NCBI GenBank assembly: GCA_945952105.1
Contig: CAMFGZ010000019.1
Span: forward strand, 52,179 to 116,178
Direction: 5' to 3'
Source: an uncultured Rhodospirillaceae bacterium
Lineage (GTDB): Bacteria; Pseudomonadota; Alphaproteobacteria; Reyranellales; Reyranellaceae
DNA length: 64,000 bases
Shown piece after piece: positions 8,619 to 17,537 of this stretch (the stretch's first letter is position 1; each line of letters begins with the position of its first letter). A program made the translations under genes and the position numbers. The notes beneath the pieces are model-generated. The model was not told the DNA's origin and did no database searches. It was given only the letters and a program-made list of their open reading frames with translations.

Positions 8619-9722
8619 ATGAGCAAGAAGACAATCGGTCGGCGCGCCACCCTTGGTCTCGTGGGCGCAGGCCTCGTGGCAGCCCCCTTCATCCGGCCGA
8701 GCTTCGGCCAGGCCGCCTGGCCCGAGCAGACGACGGTGCCGGACATCCTGAAGGGCAGCGGCGAGGTCCGCATCGCCACATTCGGCGGCACAATGCAGGA
8801 GACGCAGCAGAAGGCCTATTTCGAGCCCTTCGAGAAGATCACCGGCATCAAGGTCCGCGCCTTCCCCGGTTCCGATCCGACCAAGATCAAGGCGATGGTC
8901 GATACCGGCAACGTCGAATGGGACATGGCGCAGCTCAGCCGCGGCTCGATCATGAACCTCCAGAAGCGTGGCGATTACTTCGAGAAGATCGACTACGACA
9001 TCGTCGATCCCGGAGTCGAAAAGCAGTACCGCTTCGAGTACGGCCTCGAGATGCTGGTCTGGGCGCAGGTCCTCGCCTATCGCACGGACGCCTTCAAGGG
9101 CGCCGTGCCGTCGGGCTGGGCGGACTTCTGGGACACCAGGAAATTCCCCGGCGACCGCGCTCTCTACGGGACCGGCAGCGGCGGCTGGCCCGAGATGGAG
9201 TTTGCGCTGATGGCGGCCGGCGTACCGCCGGACAAGCTCTATCCGCTCGACGTCGACAAGGCACTGGCGAGCTACAGCAAGATCAAGAAGGACGTCTTCA
9301 AGTGGTGGGACACCGGCGCCGTGCCGATCCAGTTGCTCACCGACCGCGAGGTCACGATGACGTCGGTCTGGAACGGCCGCATGGCCGCATTGCAGGCGGC
9401 CGGCGTCCCCGCGGCGATCAGCTGGAACCAGGGCCTGTCGAAGCGTGATGCCTGGGGCATTCCGAAGGGCGCCAAGAACAAGGCCAATGCCATGAAGTTC
9501 GTGGCCTACTCGACGATGGCCATCCCGCAGGCCCGCGTCTGCCTCGGCATCCCCTACGGCTCGGTCAACGCCAAGTCGAACGAGTACATTCCGACCGAGC
9601 GGCTGGCGGTCCTGCCGAGTGCGCCGGACATCGCCAAGCAGCTCGTCAGCTACAACTACGATTGGTGGATCGAGAATCGCGAAACGGTCATCGCGAAGTT
9701 CAACAAATGGCTGTTGAGCTGA
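8619..9722 (+). CDS. PotD-type ABC transporter substrate-binding protein
   Basis: The product is 367 residues and belongs to the extracellular solute-binding family used by polyamine-, iron- and opine-type importers. The export signal GRRATLGLVGAGLVAAPFI has twin arginines and is Tat-like. The mature part has GEVRIATFGGTMQETQQKA at its start and a C-terminal WWIENRETVIAKFNKWL. It opens the binding protein-ATPase-permease-permease operon and lies 27 nt after the monooxygenase. The ligand is unknown. Confidence 0.92.
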   Translation: MSKKTIGRRATLGLVGAGLVAAPFIRPSFGQAAWPEQTTVPDILKGSGEVRIATFGGTMQETQQKAYFEPFEKITGIKVRAFPGSDPTKIKAMVDTGNVEWDMAQLSRGSIMNLQKRGDYFEKIDYDIVDPGVEKQYRFEYGLEMLVWAQVLAYRTDAFKGAVPSGWADFWDTRKFPGDRALYGTGSGGWPEMEFALMAAGVPPDKLYPLDVDKALASYSKIKKDVFKWWDTGAVPIQLLTDREVTMTSVWNGRMAALQAAGVPAAISWNQGLSKRDAWGIPKGAKNKANAMKFVAYSTMAIPQARVCLGIPYGSVNAKSNEYIPTERLAVLPSAPDIAKQLVSYNYDWWIENRETVIAKFNKWLLS

Positions 9723-9726
9723 CGCG

Positions 9727-10848
9727 ATGACAGGGATCGGCACGAACGGAGTTTCAGGAACGGGCGCGTCGGTGACGCTCTCCAGCCTGGAGAAGACCTA
9801 CGATCGGGCCAACGCCGCCAAAGCCGTGGACGGCGTGTCGCTCGACATACGCTCGGGCGAGTTCCTGACGATGCTGGGGCCCAGCGGCTCCGGCAAGACC
9901 ACGACCCTCATGATGATCGCCGGCTTCGAGACGCCGACGGCCGGCGACATCGCGATCGACGGCAAGTCGGTTGTCGCCATGCCGCCGTACCGGCGCAACA
10001 TCGGCATGGTGTTCCAGAACTACGCGCTGTTCCCTCACCTCACCGTCGAGGAAAATGTCGGCTTCCCGTTGAAGCAGCGCGGCGTTCCGAAGGCCGAGCG
10101 CGCAAAACTGGTCGCCGAGGCGCTGGAACTGGTGCATCTGCCCGGCTACGGCGCGCGCTATCCGCGCCAGCTCTCCGGCGGTCAGCAGCAGAGGGTCGCC
10201 GTCGCGCGCGCCGTCGTCTTCAAGCCTCGCCTGCTGCTGATGGACGAGCCGCTGGGCGCACTCGACAAGCAGCTTCGCGAGAACCTGCAGCTCGAGATGC
10301 GCCGGCTGCACGCCGATCTCGGCATCACCTTCATCTACGTGACGCACGACCAGGAAGAAGCGCTCACCATGTCCGACCGCATCGCCGTGATGAACGACGG
10401 CAAGGTGGCGCAGGTGGGAAGCCCCGAGGATCTGTACGACCGGCCGGACAATCGCTTCGTGGCGGGCTTCATCGGCGAATCGAACTTCCTGCCGGCGGTC
10501 GTGCGCGGCGTGGAGAACGACATGGTCGTCGCCGAGTACGAAGGCACGCTGATCCGCGCCCTCTGCCCCGGCAAGACGGCCAGCGGCCAGACGGTGATGC
10601 TCACCACACGGCCCGAGCGCCTGCGCTTCGCCGACGGCACCTGGACCGGCAGCGAGGGCCAGCACAACCGCCTCAGGGTGACCGTCACCGAAGCGGTCTT
10701 CGCGGGCGAGCGCTGCCGCTACATGCTGCAGGCCGGGAACGGCACCTCGATCGTGCTCAAGGAACCGTCGAGCGCCGCGATCCGCCGCCGCGCCGTCGGC
10801 GAGCGGGCGGAAATCGCCTGGTCGGTCGCGGATACGATTCTTGTCTGA
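9727..10848 (+). CDS. PotA-type ABC transporter ATP-binding protein
   Basis: The product is 373 residues. It shows Walker A GPSGSGKTTT, a Q-loop in GMVFQNYALFPHLTV, the signature LSGGQQQRVAVARA, Walker B LLLMDEPLGALD and the His switch VTHDQEEA. A C-terminal TOBE-type regulatory domain follows (about residues 240-373). It powers the importer encoded by the surrounding genes and starts 4 nt after the binding-protein stop. Confidence 0.95.
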   Translation: MTGIGTNGVSGTGASVTLSSLEKTYDRANAAKAVDGVSLDIRSGEFLTMLGPSGSGKTTTLMMIAGFETPTAGDIAIDGKSVVAMPPYRRNIGMVFQNYALFPHLTVEENVGFPLKQRGVPKAERAKLVAEALELVHLPGYGARYPRQLSGGQQQRVAVARAVVFKPRLLLMDEPLGALDKQLRENLQLEMRRLHADLGITFIYVTHDQEEALTMSDRIAVMNDGKVAQVGSPEDLYDRPDNRFVAGFIGESNFLPAVVRGVENDMVVAEYEGTLIRALCPGKTASGQTVMLTTRPERLRFADGTWTGSEGQHNRLRVTVTEAVFAGERCRYMLQAGNGTSIVLKEPSSAAIRRRAVGERAEIAWSVADTILV

Positions 10849-11737
10849 GCTCACCCAGCCCGCTTCCCTCGCCCTGGCGGTCAGGCGGCCGAGAGCGGCC
10901 CCGTTCGACTGGCGCCGCGCCGTGCCACTGCTGCTGGCGGCGCCGCTTCTGCTCTACATGCTGGTCTTCTACGCATTGCCCGTGGTCGCAATGCTGTTGC
11001 GCAGCCTGAACGACCCTGCCTGGACGCTGGCCAACTACGCCACCCTGTTCGAGGACGTCGTATTCCAGAAGACCTTCTGGATCACCATCAATACTTCCGT
11101 GACGGTGACGCTGGGTTGCCTGGTCCTCGGCTATCCGGTGGCAATGGGCCTGGTGCGCGCCCGGTCGATGGCGCCCTTCATTCTCGTCATCATCCTGCTG
11201 CCCTTCTGGACCAGCGTCCTCGTCCGCAGCTACGCCTGGATGGTGCTGCTCGGCCGCCATGGGCTGGTCAACGAGGCGCTGTTGGCGCTGGGCATGATCG
11301 ACCGGCCGATCCGCATCCTGAACACGCCGCTGGCGACCCAGATCGCGATGATCCACATCCTCCTGCCCTACATGATCCTGCCCATCGCCAATGCGCTGCG
11401 GCAGATCGATCCTTCGCTGATCCGCGCCGCCTCCGGCCTGGGCTCGACGCCGATCATGACCTTCCGTCAAGTGATCCTGCCGCTCTCGATGTCGGGCGTG
11501 GCGGCCGGCACTCTCCTGACCTTCGTGCTGGCGCTCGGATTCTACATCACGCCGGCCATGGTCGGCGGTCCACGCGACATCACGCTGTCGATGCTGATCG
11601 CCCAGCAGGTCGATCAGCTCAACTGGGCCTACGCCGCGACGCTCTCGGCGGTCTTGCTGGCGACGGCGCTCGCCATCCTTGCGGTGGCGCGCAAGCTGCC
11701 GGGCGTCGGCAATGCCTTCAAAACGAGCATGCGATGA
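10841..11737 (+). CDS. PotB-type ABC transporter permease
   Basis: The product is 298 residues with about six membrane helices and the inner-membrane EAA-type loop IRAASGLGSTPIMTFRQVILP. The most upstream start is TTG 10841, overlapping the ATPase stop by 8 nt. No good ribosome binding site is visible there, so translation probably depends on coupling. It pairs with the next gene to form the transmembrane channel. Confidence 0.9.
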   Translation: MSELTQPASLALAVRRPRAAPFDWRRAVPLLLAAPLLLYMLVFYALPVVAMLLRSLNDPAWTLANYATLFEDVVFQKTFWITINTSVTVTLGCLVLGYPVAMGLVRARSMAPFILVIILLPFWTSVLVRSYAWMVLLGRHGLVNEALLALGMIDRPIRILNTPLATQIAMIHILLPYMILPIANALRQIDPSLIRAASGLGSTPIMTFRQVILPLSMSGVAAGTLLTFVLALGFYITPAMVGGPRDITLSMLIAQQVDQLNWAYAATLSAVLLATALAILAVARKLPGVGNAFKTSMR

Positions 11738-12543
11738 GGCTCGCGAGCCTCCTCCCGGCCACGGTCGTCGGGCTGATCCTGTTCTTCCTTGCCTTCCCGA
11801 TCGTCGTGGTGGCGATCGTCTCCTTCTCCTCGGCGACCTATCTGACGTTTCCACCGCCGGCTTTCGGCCTGCGCTGGTACGAGGCCTATTTCAGCAATCC
11901 CGACTGGCTGAAACCGACCTGGGTCAGCATCTGGGTGGCCTGCGCCGTGGTCGTGCTGGCGACCTTCCTCGGCACCCTCGCCGCACTCGGAGTCGCGCGC
12001 CTGCCAAAGGCGCTGCGCGTCGTCGCGGCGGGCCTGATCCTGTCGCCGCTGATCGTGCCCGGCATCGTCGTGGCGATCGGCATCTACTACGCCTACTCAC
12101 GCTACGGTCTGGTCGGCACGCCGATCGCCATGGTGCTGGCGCACACCTGCCTCGCCGTGCCCTTCGTCGTCACCAGCGTGACGGCGAGCCTCTCGGGCAT
12201 CGACCCGCGGCTGGAACAGGCGGCCCTCAGCCTCGGCGCGACGCCCGGCGCGACCTTCTTTCAGGTGACCCTGCCGCTGATCCAGCCCGGCGTGCTCGTG
12301 GGGGCGCTGTTCGCCTTCATCACCTCATTCGACGAGCTGATCGTGGCACTGTTCATCTCGGGTACCGGAGCGGTAACACTGCCGCGCCGAATGTGGGACG
12401 ACCTGCGCTTCCACATCGATCCCACCATCGCTGCCGTCTCGACCCTCACGATCGTCCTCACGGCCGCGCTGATGGGCGCCGCCCACCTCTTGCGCAAGCG
12501 TGCCGAACGGACGCGGATGGTTACTTCTTCTGCAGCTGCCTGA
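11734..12543 (+). CDS. PotC-type ABC transporter permease
   Basis: The product is 269 residues with about six membrane helices. The EAA loop is LEQAALSLGATPGATFFQVTLP. ATG 11734 overlaps the PotB-like stop in an ATGA, so the two permeases are translationally coupled. The 3' end overlaps the convergent peroxiredoxin gene by 23 nt. Confidence 0.92.
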   Translation: MRLASLLPATVVGLILFFLAFPIVVVAIVSFSSATYLTFPPPAFGLRWYEAYFSNPDWLKPTWVSIWVACAVVVLATFLGTLAALGVARLPKALRVVAAGLILSPLIVPGIVVAIGIYYAYSRYGLVGTPIAMVLAHTCLAVPFVVTSVTASLSGIDPRLEQAALSLGATPGATFFQVTLPLIQPGVLVGALFAFITSFDELIVALFISGTGAVTLPRRMWDDLRFHIDPTIAAVSTLTIVLTAALMGAAHLLRKRAERTRMVTSSAAA

Positions 12544-13060
12544 CCGCTGCCATCGTGTTCTCGACATGCTTCTCCGGGCTGCGATCGGAGAAGGCGTAAA
12601 CGATCTTGCCGTCCGGTGAGATGACATACGAAATCCGGTCGGCGATGCCGACACTGCCGACCCTCACCAGCGCTGAATCGTAAGCCTTGATGACCTTCAG
12701 GTCGGGATCGGCGGCCACCGGAAACTTTCCGGCACAGGCCTGCGTCGAGAACTTGTGCAGAGTGCCGATATCGTCGGCCGACATGCCGATCAGCGTCGCT
12801 CCCATCGCCTTGAACTGCTCAGCCGCCTCGGCGAACTCGTGCGCTTCGGCGGTGCAGCCCGTCGTGAAGGCCTTCGGGAAGAAGTAGAGCACCACCGGTC
12901 CCTTCTTCAGCGCATCGGTCAGCGAGAAGGTATAGTCCTTGCCGTCGAGGGCTGCCTGCGCCGTGAACACCGGCGCCGTGTCGCCGGGCTTCAACGCCGC
13001 CCAGACCGGTGTCGCCAGGGCACAGGCGAGAGCGATGGCCGTTGCCGCAATCCGCTTCAT
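12521..13060 (-). CDS. exported AhpC/TSA-type peroxiredoxin
   Basis: The product is 179 residues. A Sec signal (MKRIAATAIALACALATPVWA) is followed by a PrxQ/BCP-like thioredoxin fold. The peroxidatic Cys is in FPKAFTTGCTAEAHEFAE, and a second Cys in STQACAGKFPVAAD could resolve it. It probably removes peroxides in the periplasm. It is convergent with the ABC operon and overlaps its last codons. Confidence 0.9.
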   Translation of the reverse strand: MKRIAATAIALACALATPVWAALKPGDTAPVFTAQAALDGKDYTFSLTDALKKGPVVLYFFPKAFTTGCTAEAHEFAEAAEQFKAMGATLIGMSADDIGTLHKFSTQACAGKFPVAADPDLKVIKAYDSALVRVGSVGIADRISYVISPDGKIVYAFSDRSPEKHVENTMAAVRQLQKK

Positions 13061-13144
13061 GATCTTCTCCGCCGCGTTTCGAGGTGGCGGAGACCTTAAC
13101 GCACGAAGGCGAGCGGTGGTGTCACGTCAGAGTGAGTTTGCCTT

Positions 13145-14305
13145 TCAGTCGACGTTCAACGCCTTCATGTAAGTCGATGGCGTAACCGACTTCACGGACT
13201 GTGCGCGCTTGGCCAGCCAGTAGGCTTGCGCCGGCGGCACCGAGGCGAATTTCGGGTCGACGCCGAGCTTTTGAGCGGCATCCATTGGCCAATTCGGATT
13301 GTAGAGAAGCTCCCGCGCGAGCGCGATTAGGTCGGCGCGCCCTTCCTGCAGGATTTTCTCCGCCTGGTCGGCATGGACGATCAGGCCGACCGCCATGCTG
13401 AGAATGTCGGCATCGTTCTTCAGTCGGTCTGCGTAAGGTACCTGGTACCCGTAGGTCACCGGTCCCGCGCTCACCACCGGCGAACCACGCATGCCGCCCG
13501 AGCTGCAGTCGATAACGTCCACGCCCTTGAGCTTGAGGATCTTCGCCAGCGCGACGCTCTGGTCGGGCCCCCAGCCGGAATCATCCTCGACAGAGAGCCG
13601 CACGAACAGCGGCTTCGAGGCCGGCCAGTGCGCACGCACGCTCTCCACCACCTCGATGGCGAAGCGCATGCGGTTCAGTTCGCTGCCTCCATACTGGTCG
13701 TTGCGCACGTTGGAAAACGGCGAGAGGAACTGATGGATCAGGTATCCGTGCGCCATATGGATGTCGAGCACGTCGAACCCGGCCTCATGCGCACGCCGGG
13801 CCGCCTGTCCCCAACGCTCCACCGCTTCCGGAATCTCCGCGAGCGTCAGCGCCCGCGGCGTGGGATCGGTGTCGGGCGAGTTGATGCCGCTAGACGAGAC
13901 GAGCTCCCACTGGTCCCAGTCATCGATCTCTGGCGACGGCTTCAGCGGTGCGCCGCCTTCCCACGGCCGGAAGCGCCGCGCCTTGCGGCCTGAATGGCCG
14001 AGCTGGATGCCCGGCACCGAATTGTGCAGACGGATGAAGTCGACGCAGCGCTTCAGGCCGGGAATGAAGGCATCGTCCCACAGGCCGAGATCGCCCACCG
14101 TGCCACAACCACGCCGCTCGACCTTGGTGGATTCCATGATGACCAGACCGGCGCCGCCGGCGGCATAACGGCCAGCATTCACCAGGTGCCAGTCGGTCGC
14201 GAAGCCCTTCTCCGCCGCATACTGGTGCATCGGCGCCACGACCACCCGGTTCTTCAGGGTGACGTCACGGATCGAAATCGGCTCGAACAGCATCGGACCG
14301 GCCAT
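13145..14305 (-). CDS. old yellow enzyme family NADH:flavin oxidoreductase (YqjM-like)
   Basis: The product is 386 residues, a FMN-binding TIM barrel. IQLGHSGRKA carries the substrate-binding His, and DIHMAHGYLIHQFLSPFSN and NDQYGGS are family signatures. It should reduce activated C=C bonds, with the natural substrate unknown. ATG 14305 has a GGGGGGA ribosome binding site; the alternative at 14320 overlaps the divergent gene. The two divergent genes start within 14 nt of each other. Confidence 0.93.
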   Translation of the reverse strand: MAGPMLFEPISIRDVTLKNRVVVAPMHQYAAEKGFATDWHLVNAGRYAAGGAGLVIMESTKVERRGCGTVGDLGLWDDAFIPGLKRCVDFIRLHNSVPGIQLGHSGRKARRFRPWEGGAPLKPSPEIDDWDQWELVSSSGINSPDTDPTPRALTLAEIPEAVERWGQAARRAHEAGFDVLDIHMAHGYLIHQFLSPFSNVRNDQYGGSELNRMRFAIEVVESVRAHWPASKPLFVRLSVEDDSGWGPDQSVALAKILKLKGVDVIDCSSGGMRGSPVVSAGPVTYGYQVPYADRLKNDADILSMAVGLIVHADQAEKILQEGRADLIALARELLYNPNWPMDAAQKLGVDPKFASVPPAQAYWLAKRAQSVKSVTPSTYMKALNVD

Positions 14306-14318
14306 GTATAATCCCCCC

Positions 14319-14807
14319 ATGAAAGCCGCCTTCAGCGACCGTTATGACGACCTCTACCTGCGCAAGATCCTGCGCGACACCAGGACCATCGCCATGGTCG
14401 GTGCCTCGGCCAACTGGAATCGTCCTAGCTATTTCGCCATGAAATATCTGCTGGATCGCGGATACAAGGTCATTCCCGTCAATCCCGCCGCCAAGGGCCA
14501 GGAGATCCTGGGCCAGAAGGTCTACGGCTCGCTCGACGAGCTGCCGGTGAAGGCCGACATGGTCGACATCTTCCGCAATTCCGAGGCCGCCGGCCCCATC
14601 ACCGACGAGGCGATCAGGCACGGCGCCAAGGTCGTCTGGATGCAGCTCGGCGTCGTGAACATGGACGCCGCCGAACGTGCCGAAAAGGCCGGGCTCAAGG
14701 TGGTGATGAACCGCTGCCCCAAGATCGAGCACTCCCGCCTCGCCGGCACCATCGAATGGCACGGCATCGCCAGCGGCGTGATCTCCTCGAGAAAGCGGGC
14801 TCTCTGA
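14319..14807 (+). CDS. CoA-binding domain protein (YccU-like)
   Basis: The product is 162 residues. It has the Rossmann-type CoA-binding core TIAMVGASANWNRPSYFAMKYLLDRGY, then VIPVNPAAKGQEILG and the C-terminal MNRCPKIEH motif of small stand-alone CoA-binding proteins. No catalytic activity is known for the family. It diverges from the old yellow enzyme gene. Confidence 0.9.
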   Translation: MKAAFSDRYDDLYLRKILRDTRTIAMVGASANWNRPSYFAMKYLLDRGYKVIPVNPAAKGQEILGQKVYGSLDELPVKADMVDIFRNSEAAGPITDEAIRHGAKVVWMQLGVVNMDAAERAEKAGLKVVMNRCPKIEHSRLAGTIEWHGIASGVISSRKRAL

Positions 14808-14812
14808 TCCTC

Positions 14813-14891
14813 GCTGGGGGCGCGCCACTCCAGTGGCGCGATCTTTCTCAGGCCACCGCATGACGCGCCACTGGAGTGGCGCGCCCCCAGC
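14813..14891. repeat. 28-bp perfect inverted repeat, 23-nt spacer
   Basis: GCTGGGGGCGCGCCACTCCAGTGGCGCG at 14813-14840 is repeated in perfect inverse at 14864-14891. Each arm contains its own smaller palindrome (GCGCCACT..AGTGGCGC). This nested form resembles REP/BIME-type dispersed elements. It could also terminate the upstream gene. Confidence 0.85.
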
Positions 14892-14900
14892 AAACGAAAA

Positions 14901-14921
14901 TGCCGGCCTGTGGGCCGGCAT
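14901..14921 (-). terminator. hairpin with T-run on minus strand
   Basis: The stem ATGCCGGCC/GGCCGGCAT is followed on the minus strand by TTTTCGTTT. It could end minus-strand transcripts running out of degP. Confidence 0.5.
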
Positions 14922-15055
14922 CCGAATGAGGGTGGGGAGATCCGCAGCACCGCCACACCAGGCTGCGGACCTCCCGCTCCCCCTCATGATCGCGCCTTCC
15001 CGGTCTTCGCCTGGAATGGCGCGGCCCCCCTGAGAGAAGGCGTCGGTGCAAGAAA

Positions 15056-15083
15056 GCCGGCGATGGTGGGGCCATCGCCGGCC
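15056..15083 (-). terminator. hairpin downstream of degP
   Basis: An 11-bp perfect stem GCCGGCGATGG/CCATCGCCGGC is followed on the minus strand by TTTCTT, in the right orientation to terminate degP. Confidence 0.55.
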
Positions 15084-15090
15084 TCTTACT

Positions 15091-15123
15091 GAGGTTCTGC
15101 TAACCGCCCGGGGAGAGATAGCG
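15091..15123 (-). repeat. near copy of the degP 3' end
   Basis: GAGGTT.TGCTA..CCGCCCGGGGAGAGATAGCG occurs here and at 15204-15236, where it encodes the last residues and stop of DegP. The two copies differ at only a few positions. Confidence 0.75.
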
Positions 15124-15172
15124 GCTTCGCCTCAACCTCGAAGACCAAGCGTTACGCTTGAGTAGAAGGCTT

Positions 15173-15198
15173 CGGTCGGAGCCCTGAGGCTCCGACCG
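15173..15198 (-). terminator. hairpin immediately after degP stop
   Basis: An 11-bp perfect stem CGGTCGGAGCC/GGCTCCGACCG with 4-nt loop, 14 nt past the degP stop. There is no T-run, so it may stabilise the 3' end or assist termination. Confidence 0.45.
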
Positions 15199-15211
15199 AT
15201 CGAGAGGTTTG

Positions 15212-16726
15212 CTAGGCCGCCCGGGGAGAGATAGCGACAAAGCGCGTCATCCCCTCTCGAAACACTTTCATGAGCACCGGCTTGCCGGTGGTCTTCGCTT
15301 CCTTGAGCTTCTCGGCAGCCATCTTGGGACTGTCGACCGCGTCCTTGCCGACCTGCTGCAGGACGTCGCCCGCCTTCAGGCCCTGGTCGTCGGCCGGGCT
15401 GCCCGGCTCGACCGTGGCGACGACCACACCCTTCACGTCACCGCCCAGGCCCAGCTCCTTGCGCGCCTCCGGAGAGAGCGGCGCGAGCGAGACACCGTAG
15501 GAGAGCGGCGCCGGCTTGGCGGCTCCGTCCTTGCCGTCGGCGCTGGCCTTGACGATAGCGTCGTCCTTCTGGCCGCCGACCTTGGCGGTCAGGCTCATCT
15601 CCTTGCCATCGCGCCACACACCCAGCTTCACCGAGGTGCCCGGCTTGACCGCGGAGATCGTGCGGGTCAGCTCCTTGATGCCGTCGACCTTCTTGCCGTC
15701 GACGCTCATGATCACGTCACCCGACTGGACACCCGCCGCAAGCGCAGCGCTGTCCGGCTGGACCACCGCCACCAGGGCGCCCTTCTCGCTCTTCAGCGAC
15801 AGGCTCTCGGCGATCTCCTTGGAGACCGGCTGGATCTGGACACCGAGCAGGCCACGTTCGACCCGGCCGCTGTCCTTCAGTTCGGCCACCACCGGCTGCG
15901 CCAGCGAGGACGGGATGGCAAAGCCCAGGCCGATGCTGCCGCCGGTCGGCGAGTAGATGGCCGTGTTGATGCCGATCACGTTGCCGTCCATGTCGAACAG
16001 CGGGCCGCCAGAGTTGCCGCGGTTGATGGCGGCGTCGGTCTGGATGTAGTCGTCGAACGGGCCGGAATGGATGTCACGGCCGCGCGCCGACACGATACCC
16101 GTGGTCACGGTGCCACCGAGGCCGAACGGGTTGCCCACCGCCATCACCGGCTGGCCGACACGCACCTTGGTGGCGTCGCCGAACGAGACGAACGGGAGCG
16201 GCTTGTCGCTCTCGACCTTCAGCACGGCCAGGTCGGTCTTCTCGTCGCCGCCCAGCATCTTGGCCGGCAGCTTGGTGCCGTCCGCCATGGTGATCGTGAT
16301 CGAGTCGGCCTTGCCGACGACGTGGAAGTTGGTGACGATCACGCCCTTGGCATCGACGATGAAGCCCGTGCCGACGGCCTGGGCCTTCTCCTTCGACTGC
16401 GGACGGGCCTGCTTGCCATCCGGACGACCCGGCTGCATCGGCTGGCCGAAACGCTCCGAGAAGCGCTTCATGAACTCTTCCATCTGCTTCTGCTGCGAGT
16501 CCGACATGCGGGTCTCATCGCCGTCGTCCGCGCCGGCCTTCATGGTCACGGCGACATTGACGACCGCGGGCGTTACCTTGGCGGCCAGGTCCGAGAAGTC
16601 CTGAACGGGCATGGTCTGGCCGGCGATGGCCGCGGGAGCGGTGAACATCGGGGCGATCAGCGCAGGCGCCGTCAGGGCGGTGGTGAGCGCCAGGGCGGTC
16701 AGGATACGGGACTTGGTCTTGGTCAT
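15212..16726 (-). CDS. degP: DegP/HtrA-type periplasmic serine endoprotease
   Basis: The product is 504 residues. A signal peptide of about 36 residues is followed by a trypsin-like domain with the triad His135 (NFHVVG), Asp165 (TDLAVLKV) and Ser239 (RGNSGGPLF), then two PDZ domains (about 290-380 and 415-500). It degrades or refolds damaged envelope proteins as oligomers. ATG 16726 has GGAGGAGG upstream; the ORF's earlier start lies in the promoter region. It diverges from a response regulator gene with 136 bp between, an arrangement that suggests envelope-stress control by that pair. Confidence 0.95.
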   Translation of the reverse strand: MTKTKSRILTALALTTALTAPALIAPMFTAPAAIAGQTMPVQDFSDLAAKVTPAVVNVAVTMKAGADDGDETRMSDSQQKQMEEFMKRFSERFGQPMQPGRPDGKQARPQSKEKAQAVGTGFIVDAKGVIVTNFHVVGKADSITITMADGTKLPAKMLGGDEKTDLAVLKVESDKPLPFVSFGDATKVRVGQPVMAVGNPFGLGGTVTTGIVSARGRDIHSGPFDDYIQTDAAINRGNSGGPLFDMDGNVIGINTAIYSPTGGSIGLGFAIPSSLAQPVVAELKDSGRVERGLLGVQIQPVSKEIAESLSLKSEKGALVAVVQPDSAALAAGVQSGDVIMSVDGKKVDGIKELTRTISAVKPGTSVKLGVWRDGKEMSLTAKVGGQKDDAIVKASADGKDGAAKPAPLSYGVSLAPLSPEARKELGLGGDVKGVVVATVEPGSPADDQGLKAGDVLQQVGKDAVDSPKMAAEKLKEAKTTGKPVLMKVFREGMTRFVAISPRAA

Positions 16727-16796
16727 GATGTCTACAGCCTCCTCCTTGGGGGGTGAGCGGAATATGGGGGGTGGCCTGTAGCGCCCGGATGGCCGC

Positions 16797-16809
16797 AACA
16801 TTGAATGTT
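16797..16809. promoter_or_regulatory. palindrome in the degP/response-regulator intergenic region
   Basis: AACATTGAATGTT is a perfect 6+1+6 palindrome about 54 nt before the regulator start and 70 nt before degP. It is a reasonable operator candidate for the OmpR-type regulator, but no binding evidence exists. Confidence 0.35.
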
Positions 16810-16862
16810 TGTATAGTTGGGGAACGTTGCGCCGGGGGCCGGCGCCGGGATAGACGGGCGCC

Positions 16863-17537
16863 GTGAAAATCCTCCTCGTTGAAGACGACAAACAGACCGC
16901 CGACTACATCACCAAGGGCCTGCGCGAGCACGGCCATGTGGTCGACCATGCCGACAACGGGCGCGACGGCCTGTATCTCGCCACCGGCGAGAAATACGAC
17001 GTGCTGATCGTCGACCGCATGCTGCCGCAGATGGACGGGCTGTCGCTGGTGAAGGCCGCCCGCGCCACCGGCATGAAGGCGCCGGTGCTGTTCCTGACGA
17101 CAATGGGTGGCGTCGACGACCGCGTCGCGGGCCTCGAAGCCGGCGGCGACGACTACCTCACCAAGCCTTTCGCCTTTGCCGAACTGCGCGCCCGCATCGG
17201 CGCCCTCTCCCGCCGTCCGCCGATCGTGGCCGCGACGTCCCTCGTCGCCGGCGACCTCGAGATGGACCTGCTGACCCGCACCGTGACGCGCGCCGGCAAG
17301 CGCATCGAACTGCTCGCCCAGGAATTCAAGGTCCTCGAATACCTGCTGCGCCATGCCGGCGAGGTGGTGACGCGGACCATGCTGCTGGAGAAGGTCTGGG
17401 ACTTCCATTTCGACCCCAAGACCAACATCGTAGAGACGCATATCAGCCGCCTGCGCTCGAAGATCGACAAGGGATTCGACAAGCCTCTGCTGCATACGAT
17501 CAGGGGGGCAGGTTATGTCATCCGCGCGCCTGACTAG
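16863..17537 (+). CDS. OmpR/PhoB-family response regulator
   Basis: The product is 224 residues. The receiver domain has the acidic pair EDD at 7-9, the phospho-acceptor Asp51 (DVLIVDRMLP) and the conserved Lys in LTKPFAFAE. The C-terminal winged helix (about 125-222) ends with the typical TIRGAGYVIR. The closest family feel is CusR/CzcR/TctD. GTG 16863 is the start. It overlaps the kinase gene by 23 nt and diverges from degP. Confidence 0.95.
   Translation: MKILLVEDDKQTADYITKGLREHGHVVDHADNGRDGLYLATGEKYDVLIVDRMLPQMDGLSLVKAARATGMKAPVLFLTTMGGVDDRVAGLEAGGDDYLTKPFAFAELRARIGALSRRPPIVAATSLVAGDLEMDLLTRTVTRAGKRIELLAQEFKVLEYLLRHAGEVVTRTMLLEKVWDFHFDPKTNIVETHISRLRSKIDKGFDKPLLHTIRGAGYVIRAPD

Larger units (their letters stand above)
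14808..15211. other. 404-bp intergenic region rich in inverted repeats
   Basis: No coding frame is convincing here. It holds a 28-bp perfect inverted repeat, several hairpins, and a 33-bp near copy of the degP 3' end, each listed separately. It separates the stop of the CoA-binding gene from the stop of degP. Confidence 0.7.

Noticed and set aside
6822-9743. 973-residue minus-strand ORF
   Set aside because: It is antisense to the aldolase region, monooxygenase and PotD-type genes. Its composition (Arg/His/Asp/Gly-rich without domains) is that of a high-GC shadow frame.
15209-16756. 515-residue plus-strand ORF
   Set aside because: Exactly antisense to degP, whose triad and PDZ domains are clear.
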